Shown: positions 1 through 10,344 of the stretch, one piece after another
Layout: each line of letters starts with the position of its first letter
Numbering within the stretch: position 1 is the first letter of the stretch
Assembly (NCBI GenBank): GCA_012931725.1
Contig: CM022948.1
Coordinates: 11,343,303 to 11,407,302, forward strand
DNA length: 64,000 bases
Reading direction: 5' to 3'
DNA from: Litsea cubeba
Taxonomy: Eukaryota; Streptophyta; Magnoliopsida; Laurales; Lauraceae
Notes under the pieces: generated by a model
Told to the model about the DNA's origin: nothing
The model's database searches: none
The model's input: the letters and a program-made list of their open reading frames with translations, nothing else
Position numbers and translations under genes: made by a program

Positions 1-886
1 GTGTCTCAAAAGCATGAATTTTGGAAAGTACCAGAGGCTGGGCTTCTCGAATCGCGAAAAAACGGCGAAAACCGGGGTTTCCGGGGCTTTCCCGGCGACC
101 CCGGGGTCCAAGGTCGCCGGCGACCCTGGCCCAGGGTCGCAGGGGGCTGCGACCCTGGGGGGGTTTTCCCCCTTTCGTGTCCCGTTTTGCGTCCGTTTTT
201 GCTGTTTTTTGATTCTTTTTTCTTCTGTACTTTTCCTTGACATTTTGACCATTTATTGGCCTGATTTCTTTGTAGGAAACCTGATGAGAATCTTTGCATT
301 TTATTTTGCAAAGTTTCCAATTTCCTGAGAAAGCCGAAGACTTTGTCGCGCAGAGCTGCCGATTTTCCATCAGAAGCTGAAATTGGGCCAAACGATGTCG
401 GAATGACCTGAAATTTGGTGTGAAGCCTCCTGAGCAATAAATAAGACAAACCATAGGCTTTTGTTTGAGTTTTGAAGCCGTTTGGGGTCCTATCACCTGT
501 AGACTTGCTTTTTGTCGCGATGAAGATGTCGCGGTTTGATGTGCGGTCAACCGATGTCCGATTGACTTGAAATTTGACAGGGAACCTATTGGAGTCATTT
601 TAAGATGATCCATAGGCTCTGTCTTGGAAACCATGGTCCCGGAGAGCTTTTGTCGCCGAGAGCTCCTTTTCGGCTGTCGGAGAAGCGAAGTTAGGCCAAA
701 TGATTTTGAAATGGCCCGAAACTTCTTGTGTACTCCTCTTTTGGCTGTCTGGAAGAATCTTGCAGTTTTTGTTTGATTCTGACAAGATTTGATTTTTGGA
801 AGCAGCATTGCCTATTTATGGCAGGTTGCGACTTCATGTAGCTCTTTGGATCTCAAAAAGGCAAAGTGACATTTTTGGTGTCAACA
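1..886. mobile_element. Partial LTR of an LTR retrotransposon, cut by the window edge
   Basis: The stretch has no credible gene. Its inner edge reads ...GGTGTCAACA on the plus strand (TGTTGACACC on the minus strand), a TG...CA type LTR terminus. It cuts the LINE ORF2 to its right in mid-domain, just after residues LPNI, which is how an LTR element inserted into the LINE would look. GATGT at 887-891 is then the expected 5-bp target duplication, whose partner would lie outside the window. The left portion is GC-rich with hairpins, and the middle holds a degenerate tandem repeat. Orientation, lineage and full length cannot be decided because the primer binding site side is not in view. Confidence 0.55.
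340..760. repeat. Degenerate tandem repeat inside the LTR, about 3 units of 140-170 bp
   Basis: Three stretches start with GTCGC(G/C) near 343, 514 and 651. In the same order each then carries a GGCCAAA- or GTCAACC-like block, a TTGAAAT/CTGAAATTT block, and (in the first two) CCATAGGCT. The units are clearly diverged, so this is an old internal duplication of LTR sequence and not a satellite. Confidence 0.45.
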
Positions 887-2521
887 GATGTTAGGCAGGA
901 TTTTGGAGAGCCTTGAAGCTAAAATTTTGGATATGATTTTGTAGGAGAAGTTAAGCAAGCTTATTGGTCTGAAATCAGCAAAAGAAGATGGAGATTTTGT
1001 TTTTGGAATGAGAGCCAGGAAGAAAGTATTGGAAGATTTGAGAATTCTTTTTGAGTGGAAAAAATGCTGAACTGCCTGAGTGACAGAGCTGCCAATGATG
1101 CTCCAAGTTGAAATGAAGAACACTCCGTTAAACCCATCTGGCCCAGGGGAGCTGTTGTGCTTCAAAGAGAAAACTGCTTCTTTAATTTCATCTGCTGAAG
1201 GCATGCAAGTTAAGGCTATGTTGTCTGAGATTGAGACCTTGGGACTGTCTACCTGGAATAGCTGAGGACAGGGGAGGACTTCTTGAGACTGGAATAGGTT
1301 TGAGAAATAGTCCACTGCAGCTGATTGGATGGAGGCTTGGTCTGCCAAAATGTTGCCTGCTACTGTGATCTGGTTAATTTGATTGTGAGAGCTTCTAGCT
1401 TTGGCTGATTGATGGAAGAATTTTGTGTTCAAGTCCCCTTCTTTCAGCCAAGAGATTCTTGATCTCTGCTTCCAGTGAATTTCTTGAGCTTTGAGGGCCT
1501 CATGGAGAACTGATTTGGCTGTCTGAAGATCTTCTCTAAGAGCATCTGAAGGATTTGAGTCAAGGAGCATCTGTCTGTGAAGAACCTGAGTCTCTGCATC
1601 TTGAATGTTCTGGTGGATGAGGCCATAGGTAGATCTGCTCCACTGCCTGAGATCCTGCTTCAAGGATTTAAGTTTTTGAGCTAGGATGTATTGAGGGTTG
1701 CCATTGAAGTCTAGATTTTTTCCCCAGCTGGTTTTGACTACTTCTTGGAAGGAAGGGTGAAGCAACCACTTATTTTCAAACTTAAAAGGGGCATTTGGGG
1801 CTGGGATAGGATTTTTATGGTCCAAGAGGATTGGGCTATGGTCTGAGGAGATTCTTGGTAGGTGGATAACCAAGGGATCTGAATAGGCAGCCAACCAGTG
1901 ATGGTTGACTAGGGCTCTATCTAGTCTGGCTGCTACATAAGAAAGACCCTTCCTATTGTTGGACCAGGTGTATTTGTTTCCAGAGAAGTTAGTGTCCTGC
2001 AGGCCTGCTTGCATAACTGCTGATTGGAAGTCATTGAGGGAGGATGGGGTGGTTAGGCGGAAACTTAATTTTTCTTCATGGGACAAGGTTGCATTGAAGT
2101 CTCCAAGGACACACCATGGCAGGGTTGTAGAAGAAGAGTCAATTAGCATTTTCCATAAATCTCTTCTGTGGGAGTGGTTGGTGGAGGCGTACACTCCTGT
2201 AATGATAATGGACGGACCTGTGGTTGGGTTGGTTAAAAGCAAGGTAAGGTGTTGGGAAGAAGAGTCAGAAAGAGAGATTGAGAGGTGATGGGAGGATTTA
2301 AAAAAGCACCAGAGGTTTGGGTTGCCATGATGGGGAGAGTTTGAGAAGAAAATGTCAAATCCAAAAGAATTCAGATGAATAGAGTGAGTAGAGGAGAAGA
2401 AGGTCATGGGCTCAGAGATGAAGATGATGTCTGGGGAGTGAACTTGAACCAGATTTGCCAGCATACGAATGGTGGGGTTGTTGGCAATACCCCTGCAGTT
2501 CCAGTAAAGAGCTTTGATCAT
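881..2521 (-). pseudogene. LINE-A ORF2, endonuclease and start of reverse transcriptase, truncated
   Basis: The frame starts at the ATG sharing ATGA with the ORF1 stop. LYWNCRGI at the N-terminus, PDIIFISEP, GVYAST, GDFNA, TWSNNR, ARLDRALVN and SDHSPILL mark a complete apurinic/apyrimidinic-type endonuclease domain (about residues 1-235). A linker with the ...WLKEGDLNTKFFH motif leads into RT, which opens with SPGPDGFNG and LIPKTKSP...FRPISLLN. Sequence homologous to LINE stops at LPNI (position 887); the last codons up to 881 are already LTR sequence. The catalytic RT motif (FYADD in LINE-B) is therefore absent here, so this copy cannot reverse transcribe. Confidence 0.85.
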
Positions 2522-4715
2522 GGAGATAGTTTGGGTTTCCTACCTCTTGACCTTCTAGTAATCGGACCGAAAACTGACGCCACAGCAAGTTTGTTCCCAT
2601 TGCTTTGTTGAGTGCTGACTGCTTTGCCTTGATTGGTTTTTTCCTTTGCCTGTAATTGAGCAGAAGTTGAATCTGAGAGAAGAGGTACAAGAGTTGCTGG
2701 GATCTCTAGAAGTTGGTTAGGAATGGCTGGTTGAGGTTGAGGCCTGAAGGTTGCAAGGAGTTGGGTTGGAGGAGGGTGAATGGGGGTGGAAGGCTGGCCT
2801 GGGAGGTGGTCTTCTTCAGAAGGGGCCTTAGATTCAGGAGTGCCTTTAGGAAGTTGAAAGCCTGGAGGGAGGTCTGGGGTGGAAGAGGTAGCTTCTGAGA
2901 TAGTCTGCAGGTTTCTGCCAAACAGATGGGGGTTTTGAGCTGGGTCTGCAAAGGAGCAGTTCTCTAGAATGGAGAAGGGGTTGGAGGTGTCAAGGTTTTG
3001 GGCTGGAATTTTGATCAAGATCTCTGAGACTACTTCTTGAGGTAAATCATTAATGGAGGGATTTGGGGCCTTGTTCTTTGACTCAGAGGGAGCTGTGGGT
3101 TTGGTGAGGATTGAAGAGCTGGGATTAGATTTCTGGTGAAGGGATGGTTGAAGATGGGTGGATGAGTCCTTGGTACCAGCTTGGTTTTGGTCAAAAGAAG
3201 GAAGAGGAGTGGAGTTCTTGAAAGGTATGGCTTGAGTGGATTTTGGGACAGATGCAGCATGAGGAGGTCGATGAAGAGGTTGGGTGATAGCTTTGGGGAC
3301 TAGAGAACTAATGATGGAATTAGGAAGAAAAGCTTGCTGAACAGGGGTGGAGGTAGAAGAGGGTACAAGAGGTAGGTTAAGAGTTGCTAGATCTTGGCTA
3401 GAAGAAGATTGGATTTTAGCTGATGCAGAGGCTTGGGCGGCTGCTGGATTGATGTAAGGGCAAGCATGGTTGGGTTGACTAACAGAGAGGCAGAATGGGC
3501 AGGGACTAGATTCATAAGCCACTTCTAGTTCAATCTCTTGCTCACCCTGGAGGTCCACTAGAATAGATGAGGGTTTAGGCTTAGAGAGATCTAGGAGAAC
3601 CTGAACCCTGGCATATGTAAGAATTCTTTGAGCCATGGTAATGGCATCCAGCTTGATAGGTTGACCTATTGAGCTTGCCAAGGAAAGGATAATATTCTGG
3701 CTCCAGCAATGGTAAGGGAGACCTTTGAGCCTAATCCAGACTGGAGCTAAAGAAGGCCACACTGATTCTTCTTGACCAGGGGACCAAGGTTGAAGAAAGA
3801 CTTTTTTCCTGTCCATCCGAAGAGGAGAGAGGCTGAGGATGTGGGATTTATCTTCTAGAGAGTTAAATCGGAAAATGAAGTGGCCTTGGATTGTGAGGGA
3901 GACCAGACAAGGCCTGGAAAGAGCCCAGGACTTGGTTTTCTCTTCTACCCATTCTAGAGAGGGACGCTTGCCAACAAATCTGCCAATGGCTGCAAAAGAG
4001 AAGGATTCCTTGCTGGAGGAGAGCATGGCCTGGGGGATAGAGAGGGCTGGTTTTCCATTTTTCCAGGAGACAGATGGGAAGGTGACTGGAATAAAGGTGG
4101 GAGGGAGGGAACTGGTAATATTTGCTAATGATTGGTGAGCAGTGGGTGGGGTGGCTACTAGAGTTTGGAGATAGCTGGCCGTTTGAGTTGTTGGATGAGG
4201 GGTTGGAGATGGGGGAACCGGGGGAGGAGCTGAGGGCTGGCTAGGAAGGGGAGGAAAAAGATGAGCTAAAGGAGTTTGCAGAGGGACAGCAGGTTTCTGG
4301 GGCAGAAGAGTGAAGGGAGCTGAGTGATGGTTGGGGAGGAGGGGAGGGTGATGCGATGGTGTAGTGGACCAGGTTGGGGGAGATGGAAACTGGGCGGAAG
4401 AAGCTGGGGGAGGCAGTGGAGGAAAATTATGAGGCTGAAGAGAGGGAGGTTGGAGCTGGCTGGGAACAGGGTGAAGGGAGTGGGGGTGGAGGGCAAGGAT
4501 AGGTTGTGCAGGAGAAAGATAGGGAGGGACTGCTCCCAAAGGCTGATCTGAAGTGGTGGTCGGAGAAGGTTGGTGTGGTAGAGGTTGAACAGAGGAGGTG
4601 GCCTGAGAAAGTTGGTGAGTTTGGGCGGGAAGGGGAGGAGTGGACACCTCTTTGAATTTCATCGCCTAGGAGAACCCAACGATCCTTCAACATCTCCAGC
4701 CTAAGCAGGTCCATT
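887..4715 (-). mobile_element. LINE-A, L1-type non-LTR retrotransposon, 3' part missing
   Basis: Two overlapping minus-strand reading frames have the layout of plant L1-type LINEs: a proline-rich ORF1 with a DUF4283-like domain, then ORF2 with an AP-type endonuclease leading into reverse transcriptase. The element is cut at 887 by the LTR to its left, so the RT core, the C-terminal region and the poly(A) tail are not in view. The 5' end is put near 4715, a little upstream of the ORF1 start. No target duplication can be assigned. It belongs to the same family as LINE-B and LINE-C, judged by shared protein motifs. Confidence 0.85.
2518..4662 (-). CDS. LINE-A ORF1, DUF4283/zinc-knuckle nucleic-acid-binding protein
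   Basis: Open frame of 714 codons from an ATG at 4662. The first 190 or so residues are an extreme proline/serine/histidine/glutamine-rich region, probably disordered. From about residue 195 follows a DUF4283-like domain with the family signature FAAIGRFVGKRPSLEWV and, further on, VWIRLKGLPYHCWS. A cysteine/histidine cluster (CPFC...HAC, around residue 395) looks like a variant zinc knuckle. The remainder is again low-complexity. Plant LINE ORF1 proteins of this type bind the element RNA; this is family knowledge, not something shown here. The stop codon TGA overlaps the ORF2 ATG as ATGA. The frame is uninterrupted, which is unusual beside the broken TE genes around it. Confidence 0.85.
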   Translation of the reverse strand: MKFKEVSTPPLPAQTHQLSQATSSVQPLPHQPSPTTTSDQPLGAVPPYLSPAQPILALHPHSLHPVPSQLQPPSLQPHNFPPLPPPASSAQFPSPPTWSTTPSHHPPLLPNHHSAPFTLLPQKPAVPLQTPLAHLFPPLPSQPSAPPPVPPSPTPHPTTQTASYLQTLVATPPTAHQSLANITSSLPPTFIPVTFPSVSWKNGKPALSIPQAMLSSSKESFSFAAIGRFVGKRPSLEWVEEKTKSWALSRPCLVSLTIQGHFIFRFNSLEDKSHILSLSPLRMDRKKVFLQPWSPGQEESVWPSLAPVWIRLKGLPYHCWSQNIILSLASSIGQPIKLDAITMAQRILTYARVQVLLDLSKPKPSSILVDLQGEQEIELEVAYESSPCPFCLSVSQPNHACPYINPAAAQASASAKIQSSSSQDLATLNLPLVPSSTSTPVQQAFLPNSIISSLVPKAITQPLHRPPHAASVPKSTQAIPFKNSTPLPSFDQNQAGTKDSSTHLQPSLHQKSNPSSSILTKPTAPSESKNKAPNPSINDLPQEVVSEILIKIPAQNLDTSNPFSILENCSFADPAQNPHLFGRNLQTISEATSSTPDLPPGFQLPKGTPESKAPSEEDHLPGQPSTPIHPPPTQLLATFRPQPQPAIPNQLLEIPATLVPLLSDSTSAQLQAKEKTNQGKAVSTQQSNGNKLAVASVFGPITRRSRGRKPKLSP

Positions 4716-5825
4716 TTGTAATTCGACCTGAAACGATCAGTTCAGACTCAGGTGGGCACAATCGCACTTCACTAGTATGTGCATACACTACGGATTTAGC
4801 ATTCGGTCGAACATGTAGATATAGGCGTTGGCCATAATCGCTGATTTTTTATGGGTTTATGAAGTTCCATTCTCACTACCTCATATCATATTTAAGAAGA
4901 ATAGGCATATCTGCACTTGAAATAAGATCTCACCGGAGCCAACACCTTCCTTTCTTTTCTCTGTTCTCTCTTCCCTATTCCCATTTCTCTTTGTCGATTG
5001 GGCTTTCCTTACCTTTTTCAAACGAATGTTGGGTTTTGTTAAGAGGACTTTCGGTGGAAATAAAACACCGTCCTAGGATAGTTTTGTCTTAGAATATACC
5101 CTCCGCCTCTACTTTTTTCTGGCCTAAAAGCTCTACTTTTCATCTGTCAAGATTTGGAGCATTTCTAAAATAGAGGATTTGCCTCTAAATGTCTTGAGCA
5201 GGAAGAGGGTAATATCTGGTGCCAAACGCTCTAATCTTTCAAACCTCTATCCGATTTAGACATTCTGAGAAATAGAGGTTGGAAATAGAGAAGCCAAACA
5301 TGGGCTTAGTTATTATATTTATCTCTGAAACATTGATATCAAGATAGAATGGAATGGATAATTAAACATAATTCATATAGCGGACCCCAATATAATGGTC
5401 AACCAGATGATGGGGCCAGGCTTTGAATATGATGGTAATGATGATGATTTTCATCTAAAAGCATGATCAGGAAAGCATTTTTTTCATTTGCTTAATATTT
5501 ATAAAACAAATTAAAGACCAATATAAATGGGTCTTTTTTTTAAAGTTAAGCAATTGAATTTACAGAAAGAATGGTTGGAAATGCTAGCTCACATTTGCAG
5601 CTCCCTGGAATATTATATTTGAAACTTTGGTAAACCAGATATGAAATTTGTGATCGTTGGGGATAGTCCATAGCTGAGCCTGTATCCTCTAAATGATTTA
5701 CAAAGAAAGAGCATGCATTAATGAACATTTTGACCTTCTTCAAATAAAATAAAATACGTGATAAATGGCATGAAGATGGGTTTGGAAGTGGGTTCACATG
5801 GGACTTTGGGAGTCAAAACACCACT
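4716..5825. other. Intergenic stretch without recognised genes
   Basis: AT-rich sequence with no coding pattern on either strand. The part around 5210-5310 ends in GCCAAACATGGGCTTA, reminiscent of a MITE end, but I could not find the matching inverted end. The rest shows nothing I can name. Confidence 0.5.
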
Positions 5826-5953
5826 TGTCACGCCCCTGCTGATGGGCACAGGGATTATGCGTGAGATATTGGGCCCAATTAAAAATTTTCTTATTATATA
5901 AAAACGTGGCCCTCAATCAATGGTCCCGCGGATCGAAGTCTACGGTGAGATAA
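5826..5953 (-). mobile_element. 3' end of a gypsy-type LTR remnant (left piece, split by the Copia)
   Basis: On the minus strand this piece reads TCACCGTAGACTTCGATCCGCGGG..., then a T-rich stretch, and ends GGGGCGTGACA. The same order is seen at the end of the chromovirus LTRs elsewhere in this window (CACCGCGGACTACGATCCGTGGG ... ACGTGACA, 29223-29331). It is therefore a diverged relative of that LTR. The other part lies beyond the Copia, from 13874. Confidence 0.55.
5949..5953. repeat. Target-site duplication GATAA, left copy
   Basis: GATAA directly abuts the Copia LTR here and again at 13869-13873, a perfect 5-bp duplication as expected for LTR retrotransposon integration. Confidence 0.8.
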
Positions 5954-6121
5954 TGATAATTAAACTTGAGAGAATATTGGGAGAAAAACAGCTTGCCTTT
6001 GCCTTTACTATTAACATGAATATATAAACAATGACCTAGCTAATTTAGGAAAACTCCGAAACAAACTCCTAAACTAACGCACCACCCAAGGAAATTTACA
6101 CAATATAAATATATCCTATTA
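5954..6121 (-). repeat. Copia 3' LTR (168 bp)
   Basis: It matches the 5' LTR over its whole length: TAATAGGATATATTTAT at one end and CTCTCAAGTTTA near the other. It differs by a roughly 12-bp duplication (around 6055-6066), a 4-bp insertion near the inner edge of the flank, and a few substitutions. The LTRs have therefore diverged noticeably and the insertion is not recent. Confidence 0.85.
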
Positions 6122-6133
6122 CTCCCCCTCAAG
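6122..6133 (-). other. Copia polypurine tract
   Basis: The minus strand reads CTTGAGGGGGAG directly before the 3' LTR, the usual plus-strand primer tract of plant Copia elements. The LINE-B poly(A) tail abuts it, because the LINE inserted into this tract. Confidence 0.8.
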
Positions 6134-6135
6134 TT

Positions 6136-9113
6136 TTTTTTTGCTTAAAGGCAATTGTATTAAAAGAGAAGAGAGAACAGGGTAAGGAGCCCCCCCCCCA
6201 AAAAACAGCAGGGGAAGGCAAACAATAAAGAAACCTGCTCCGAATACGGAAGGCTCGAGAAGAGCCAATCCAAAGAAGACAAGAGGCTAAAAGAATATGG
6301 AACAAAATGGAAAAAAAACACCCAATTACAAGCACAACACTGCACTTCACTGCACATCACACACTTCACTTCACATGAAGGAGCAAGGGAAGCAAAAGCC
6401 CTTCACTGCAGAACCAGCACAAAGGAGGCTTCAAAACTCAGCACAGCACTGCACAGCGAGAAACCACACCACGCCAAGCACAGCGGCAAACTACTACACC
6501 TGAAAGGACAAAAAAATTGCAAAACTGGAGGAGAGGCCTTCCAGTAAAAGATTTCTCAATATTGTTGAGAGTTGGTGAAAGGAGGTCAGTCAGATTGGCC
6601 TTTGCCTTAGTCAGGGAGACGCTGGAATTCCTGAAAATTAGATCATTCCTGCTCTTCCAGATGACATAAATGGTGGTCAAAAAAATTGAAGACATTCCCT
6701 GCTTAGCCAACTTGTCACAGCCGTGAGACAAATGGTGCCAGATCATGGAGGGAGAGTGAGAGGAAGCATTGCACACTCCAGCCGTTTGAAGAACCCAAGA
6801 CCAGAGAGACACAGCAAAGGGGCATAGAAAGAAGAGGTGAAGGATGCTTTCCACATTGTTTTTACAGAGGCAGCAACGGTTGGCGAGACTGATGCCAGCT
6901 GCTTGGATCCTATCCAGGGTGGGAGTCCTGCCATGCATAAGTCTCCAAGAGAAGAAGGAGATTCTGGGGAGTAGCAGGGGGTGCCAGATGTAGGGAGCCC
7001 AGGCTACCTTTGCCGCTCTGGAACGGATGAGTTGCCAGGCTTCTTTGAAGGAGAGGTCCTGACCAGGGTGAGCTTTCCAACTGATGTGGTCTGCAGAGGT
7101 GGGAGTAAGAGCTAAATCCTGCAAGGCTTGCCTGAGGGACTCAGCTGGTCCAAAGGGGATGTCATCAGGAATAACCCAAGAGTCGTCATGTCTGAAGGAG
7201 CTTATCCAATTGTGGCGAGGGAAGGAGAATGAAGGAAAAAGGGAAGCTAAGCTACTGTCCGTAGCCCAACAGTCATGCCATATATCCACTCTGTTGCCGT
7301 TACCGACGATCCATCTATAGCCCGAGTTAATGAAATGGGCAGCCTGCCTGATCTTTCGCCAGATGCAAGATCCAGACTTGGAGGTTGAGGAGCTCCATAT
7401 AGCAGATTTGGGGAAGTACCTGGAGGCCATCCAGGTTGCCTAGAGAGAATGAGAGGAAGCAGCCTGCCAACCTAACTTGATGAAGGAAGCCTCTTTCTGT
7501 TCGTGGATGCGCCTGATGCCCAAGCCACCCTCATCAGTTGGGAGGCACACTGTCTGCCAGCAGATGGAGTTTCTTCTAGAGCGGGTGGAGTCAGCAGACC
7601 AAAGGAAATTCTTCATCATATGCTCCAAATGGGAGGTCACTGATCTGGGAATGGGCAGGACTATTGCAATGTGAGTAGCTAGGCTGCCAAGAACATGTCT
7701 GAGAAGGATCCTGCGCCCAGCAAAGGAAAGAAGCTTGGATTGCCATCCAGAGATCTTGGCCATGAATCTGTCTATCAGCTCGGTGAAGTGGTGCTTCTTA
7801 GGGGTACCAAGAATCAGGGGAGCCCCAAGGTAAGAAGAAGAGAGGGGGAAATCATTTAGTGATGTGAGTTCCTTGATCTGTCTTTTTTTCCCCACTGAAC
7901 ACTTGCCAAGGAAAAGTTTACCTTTTCTCAAGTTAATGGACTGGCCAGAACTTCTTTGGTAGGAGCTAAGGAGCTGCTTCAGAGCTAGCAGACTAGGTTT
8001 GAAGCCTTTGAGGAAAAGAAGGATGTCGTCAGCATAGAAAAGGTGGCAAAGAGTAGAAGGGATATTAGAGAGGGGGAAAATGAGCCCAGATGCAATCAGC
8101 TTGTTGATGTTAAGGCTGAGGATTTCCTCTGCAATTATGAATAGATAAGGACACAGTGGATCCCCTTGTCTCAGACCGCAATTGGATTTAAAAAACCCAC
8201 AGGGGGATCTATTGATGAGCACAAAACCTTTGGCAGAGCAAATACATTCTTTAATGAGGGAGATCCAGTCTTCAAAGAAGCCAAAGAAGGATAGAGACTT
8301 TAGGAGGAACACCCAGCTGAGCTTATCAAAAGCTTTGGAGATGTCAAGCTGCATGCAGAGAGCCCCACCACTTAGCTTGGAGTTAAGCTTTTGGAAGAGT
8401 TCATGAGCCAGGGCTATATATTGGTGTATGGATCTGCCTTTGACAAAAGCGGCCTGGTTAGGTGATATAATGGAGGGAAGGATCTTAGATAATCTGGAGG
8501 CTAGGATTTTGGAAAGTATTTTGTAGGAGAAGTTAAGGAGACTAATGAGCCTATAATCTTCAAAGGTACTGGGGGAGGGTGTTTTTGGGATAAGGGTGAG
8601 GAGGTATGTGTTAGAAGCTTTGTAGAGCTTGCCAGAGGAGAAGAAGTGTTGGACTGCTTTAATCACAGAGGAACCAGTGATTTCCCAGGTAGCTGTAAAG
8701 AAGGAACCCGAGAACCCATCTGGCCCAGGGGCACTGTCTTTGTTGAGGCTAAAAACAGCTTCTTTGATCTCCTCGTCACCAGGGCATAAGGAAAGACTAG
8801 CATTTTGCGCTGGAGAGATCTTGTTACTGTCCACCAGGAAAAGGTTTTCATCCAGAGGAGAAGAAGTGGAATGAGCCATGGAGGAGAAGTAGTCAACCGC
8901 TAGAAGTTGAATTTGATGAGCGTCCTCAACCCAAGCTCCATCTGATGTGATTTTAGAAATACGATTAACCGCTCCTCTGGATTTGGCTGAGGCATGGAAG
9001 AAGGAGGTATTTCTATCACCTTCAAGAAGCCATTTAGTTCTGGATTTTTGACGCCAGTGGGTCTCCTGGATTTGGAGCCAGTTATGCAAGGTAGATTTGG
9101 CTACAAAAAGATT
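6136..9113 (-). mobile_element. LINE-B, 5'-truncated L1-type LINE inserted in the Copia polypurine tract
   Basis: The insertion is bounded on the plus strand by TCAAGTT at 6129-6135 and 9114-9120, a 7-bp target duplication. It ends in a short poly(A) (T-run 6134-6142 on the plus strand). Removing it joins the last Copia codons directly to the polypurine tract. The LINE frame is open right up to its truncated 5' end, so truncation occurred at integration, as is usual for LINEs. It contains RT and the C-terminal zinc-binding region, but no ORF1 or endonuclease. Confidence 0.9.
6438..9113 (-). pseudogene. LINE-B ORF2: reverse transcriptase plus zf-RVT C-terminus, one nonsense codon
   Basis: The frame enters in the linker before RT, then shows SAPGPDGFSGSFF, SLLNFSYKILSKILASRL, NQAAFVKGRSI, LDISKAFD, RQGDPLCPYLF and the catalytic FYADDILLF, followed by the thumb and connection region. 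At 7440-7442 a single TAG interrupts the frame after SSHSL; reading continues in the same frame at 7430 with the C-terminal region. That region has the zf-RVT pattern (RISFFSWRLMHGRTPTLDR, then CCLC...H...FFLC). The protein would bind and copy the LINE RNA at a nicked target. With no endonuclease and an internal stop, this copy is inactive. It ends at 6438. Confidence 0.88.
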
Positions 9114-9398
9114 TCAAGTTGGAGCATGCAAATCACAAATGCCCAACTTGCGTAACAAATAACCAAACTGCTGACGCCCAAGAGCCTTTGTCAAAATATC
9201 AGCCACCTGATGACCAGTAGGAACATATGCGGTGGAAATATTCCCAGCTTGCAACTCATCACGAACAAAATGACAATCTGCCTCAATATGCTTTGTACGT
9301 TCATGAAAGACAGGGTTCTTCGCAATGTGCAGGGCAGACTGACTATCACAAAATAACCTCATATGCTTAGAATGAAAAACACCAAGAGAACGTAACAA
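9114..9398 (-). pseudogene. Copia RNase H C-terminal fragment
   Basis: It continues the RT/RNase H of the Copia after a frameshift near 9428. Motifs are LFCDSQSALHIAKNPVFHERTKHIE, DCHFVRDELQAG and the terminal VADILTKALG...LGICDLHAPT that closes many plant Copia polyproteins. The stop codon lies inside the target duplication created by LINE-B, so the LINE landed right at the end of the coding region. Confidence 0.85.
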
Positions 9399-9403
9399 TG
9401 ACT

Positions 9404-10330
9404 TTAACCACTTAAGCTCACAGGTTGTACAGTCATAGCACGATACTCTGCTTCGGCAGACGAGCGGGACACCGTAGGTTGTTTCTTGGTTTTCCAGGAA
9501 ACAGGAGACCTACCAAGAAGCACAAAATAACCAGACAATGACCGACGGGTCAAGGGACAAGCTGCCCAATCACTATCACAAAAGGCATTCAACTGCATAT
9601 CACTAGGACGCAATAAAATTCCCTGACCAGGGTTTCCTTTAATATACCGTAAAACACGAATAGCAGCATCCCAATGAGCTATCTGTAGGTTGCTCAGAAA
9701 CTGAGCAAGAGTATGAACAGAATAACTCAACTCAGGTCGAGTAACAAACAAATACACCAAACGCCCCACCAAACGCCTATACTGTTCCGGATGCTCGTAG
9801 GGATCACCTTTCGCATACGCAAGACGATGATTCTGCTCCATCGGAGTATCAATAGGCTTACAACCCAACATACCTGCTTCCGTCAGAATATCCAAAGCAT
9901 ACTTACGTTGGGAAAGAAATAATCCCTCATTACCACGAGCCACTTCAATACCCAGAAAATATTTTAACACACCAAGATCCTTCATATGAAAACAGGAACT
10001 TAAATATTGCTTGAACCTCAAAATCACATCATGAGAGGAACCTGCAATTATCAAATCATCCACATAAACAAGAACGTGCAGGGAGACATTACCCTGCTGA
10101 TAATTGAACAAGGAATAATCTGCATACGACTGGACGAACCCAAATTTCCTCAAAGCATCAGACAACTTAGCAAACCACTGTCGAGGAGCCTGTCGTAAGC
10201 CATACAAAGACTTACGTAACCTGCACACCTTCCCTGGAATAGGACTACTGTACCCTGGAGGGAGCTGCATATATACCTCCTCCGCCAAATCTCCATGAAG
10301 AAAAGCATTGCAAACATCCATCTGATGCAA
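9404..10330 (-). pseudogene. Copia reverse transcriptase core and RNase H N-terminal part
   Basis: The fragment begins just after an in-frame stop near 10341 with HQMDVCNAFLHGDLAEEVYM. It includes the Copia RT core (CRLRKSLYGLRQAPRQW), the catalytic LVYVDDLIIAG and FHMKDLGVLKYFLGIEVAR, then RNase H with AFCDSDWAACPLTRRSLSGY and SWKTKKQPTVSRSSAEAEYRAM cut into the frame end. A one-base indel near 9428 shifts out of frame. Family role: copies the element RNA into cDNA and degrades the RNA strand. Confidence 0.88.
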
Positions 10331-10344
10331 CTCCCAATTTTATG

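Noticed and set aside
5095..5310. Possible MITE ending GCCAAACATGGGCTTA
   Set aside because: No matching inverted terminus or target duplication could be located on the left side.
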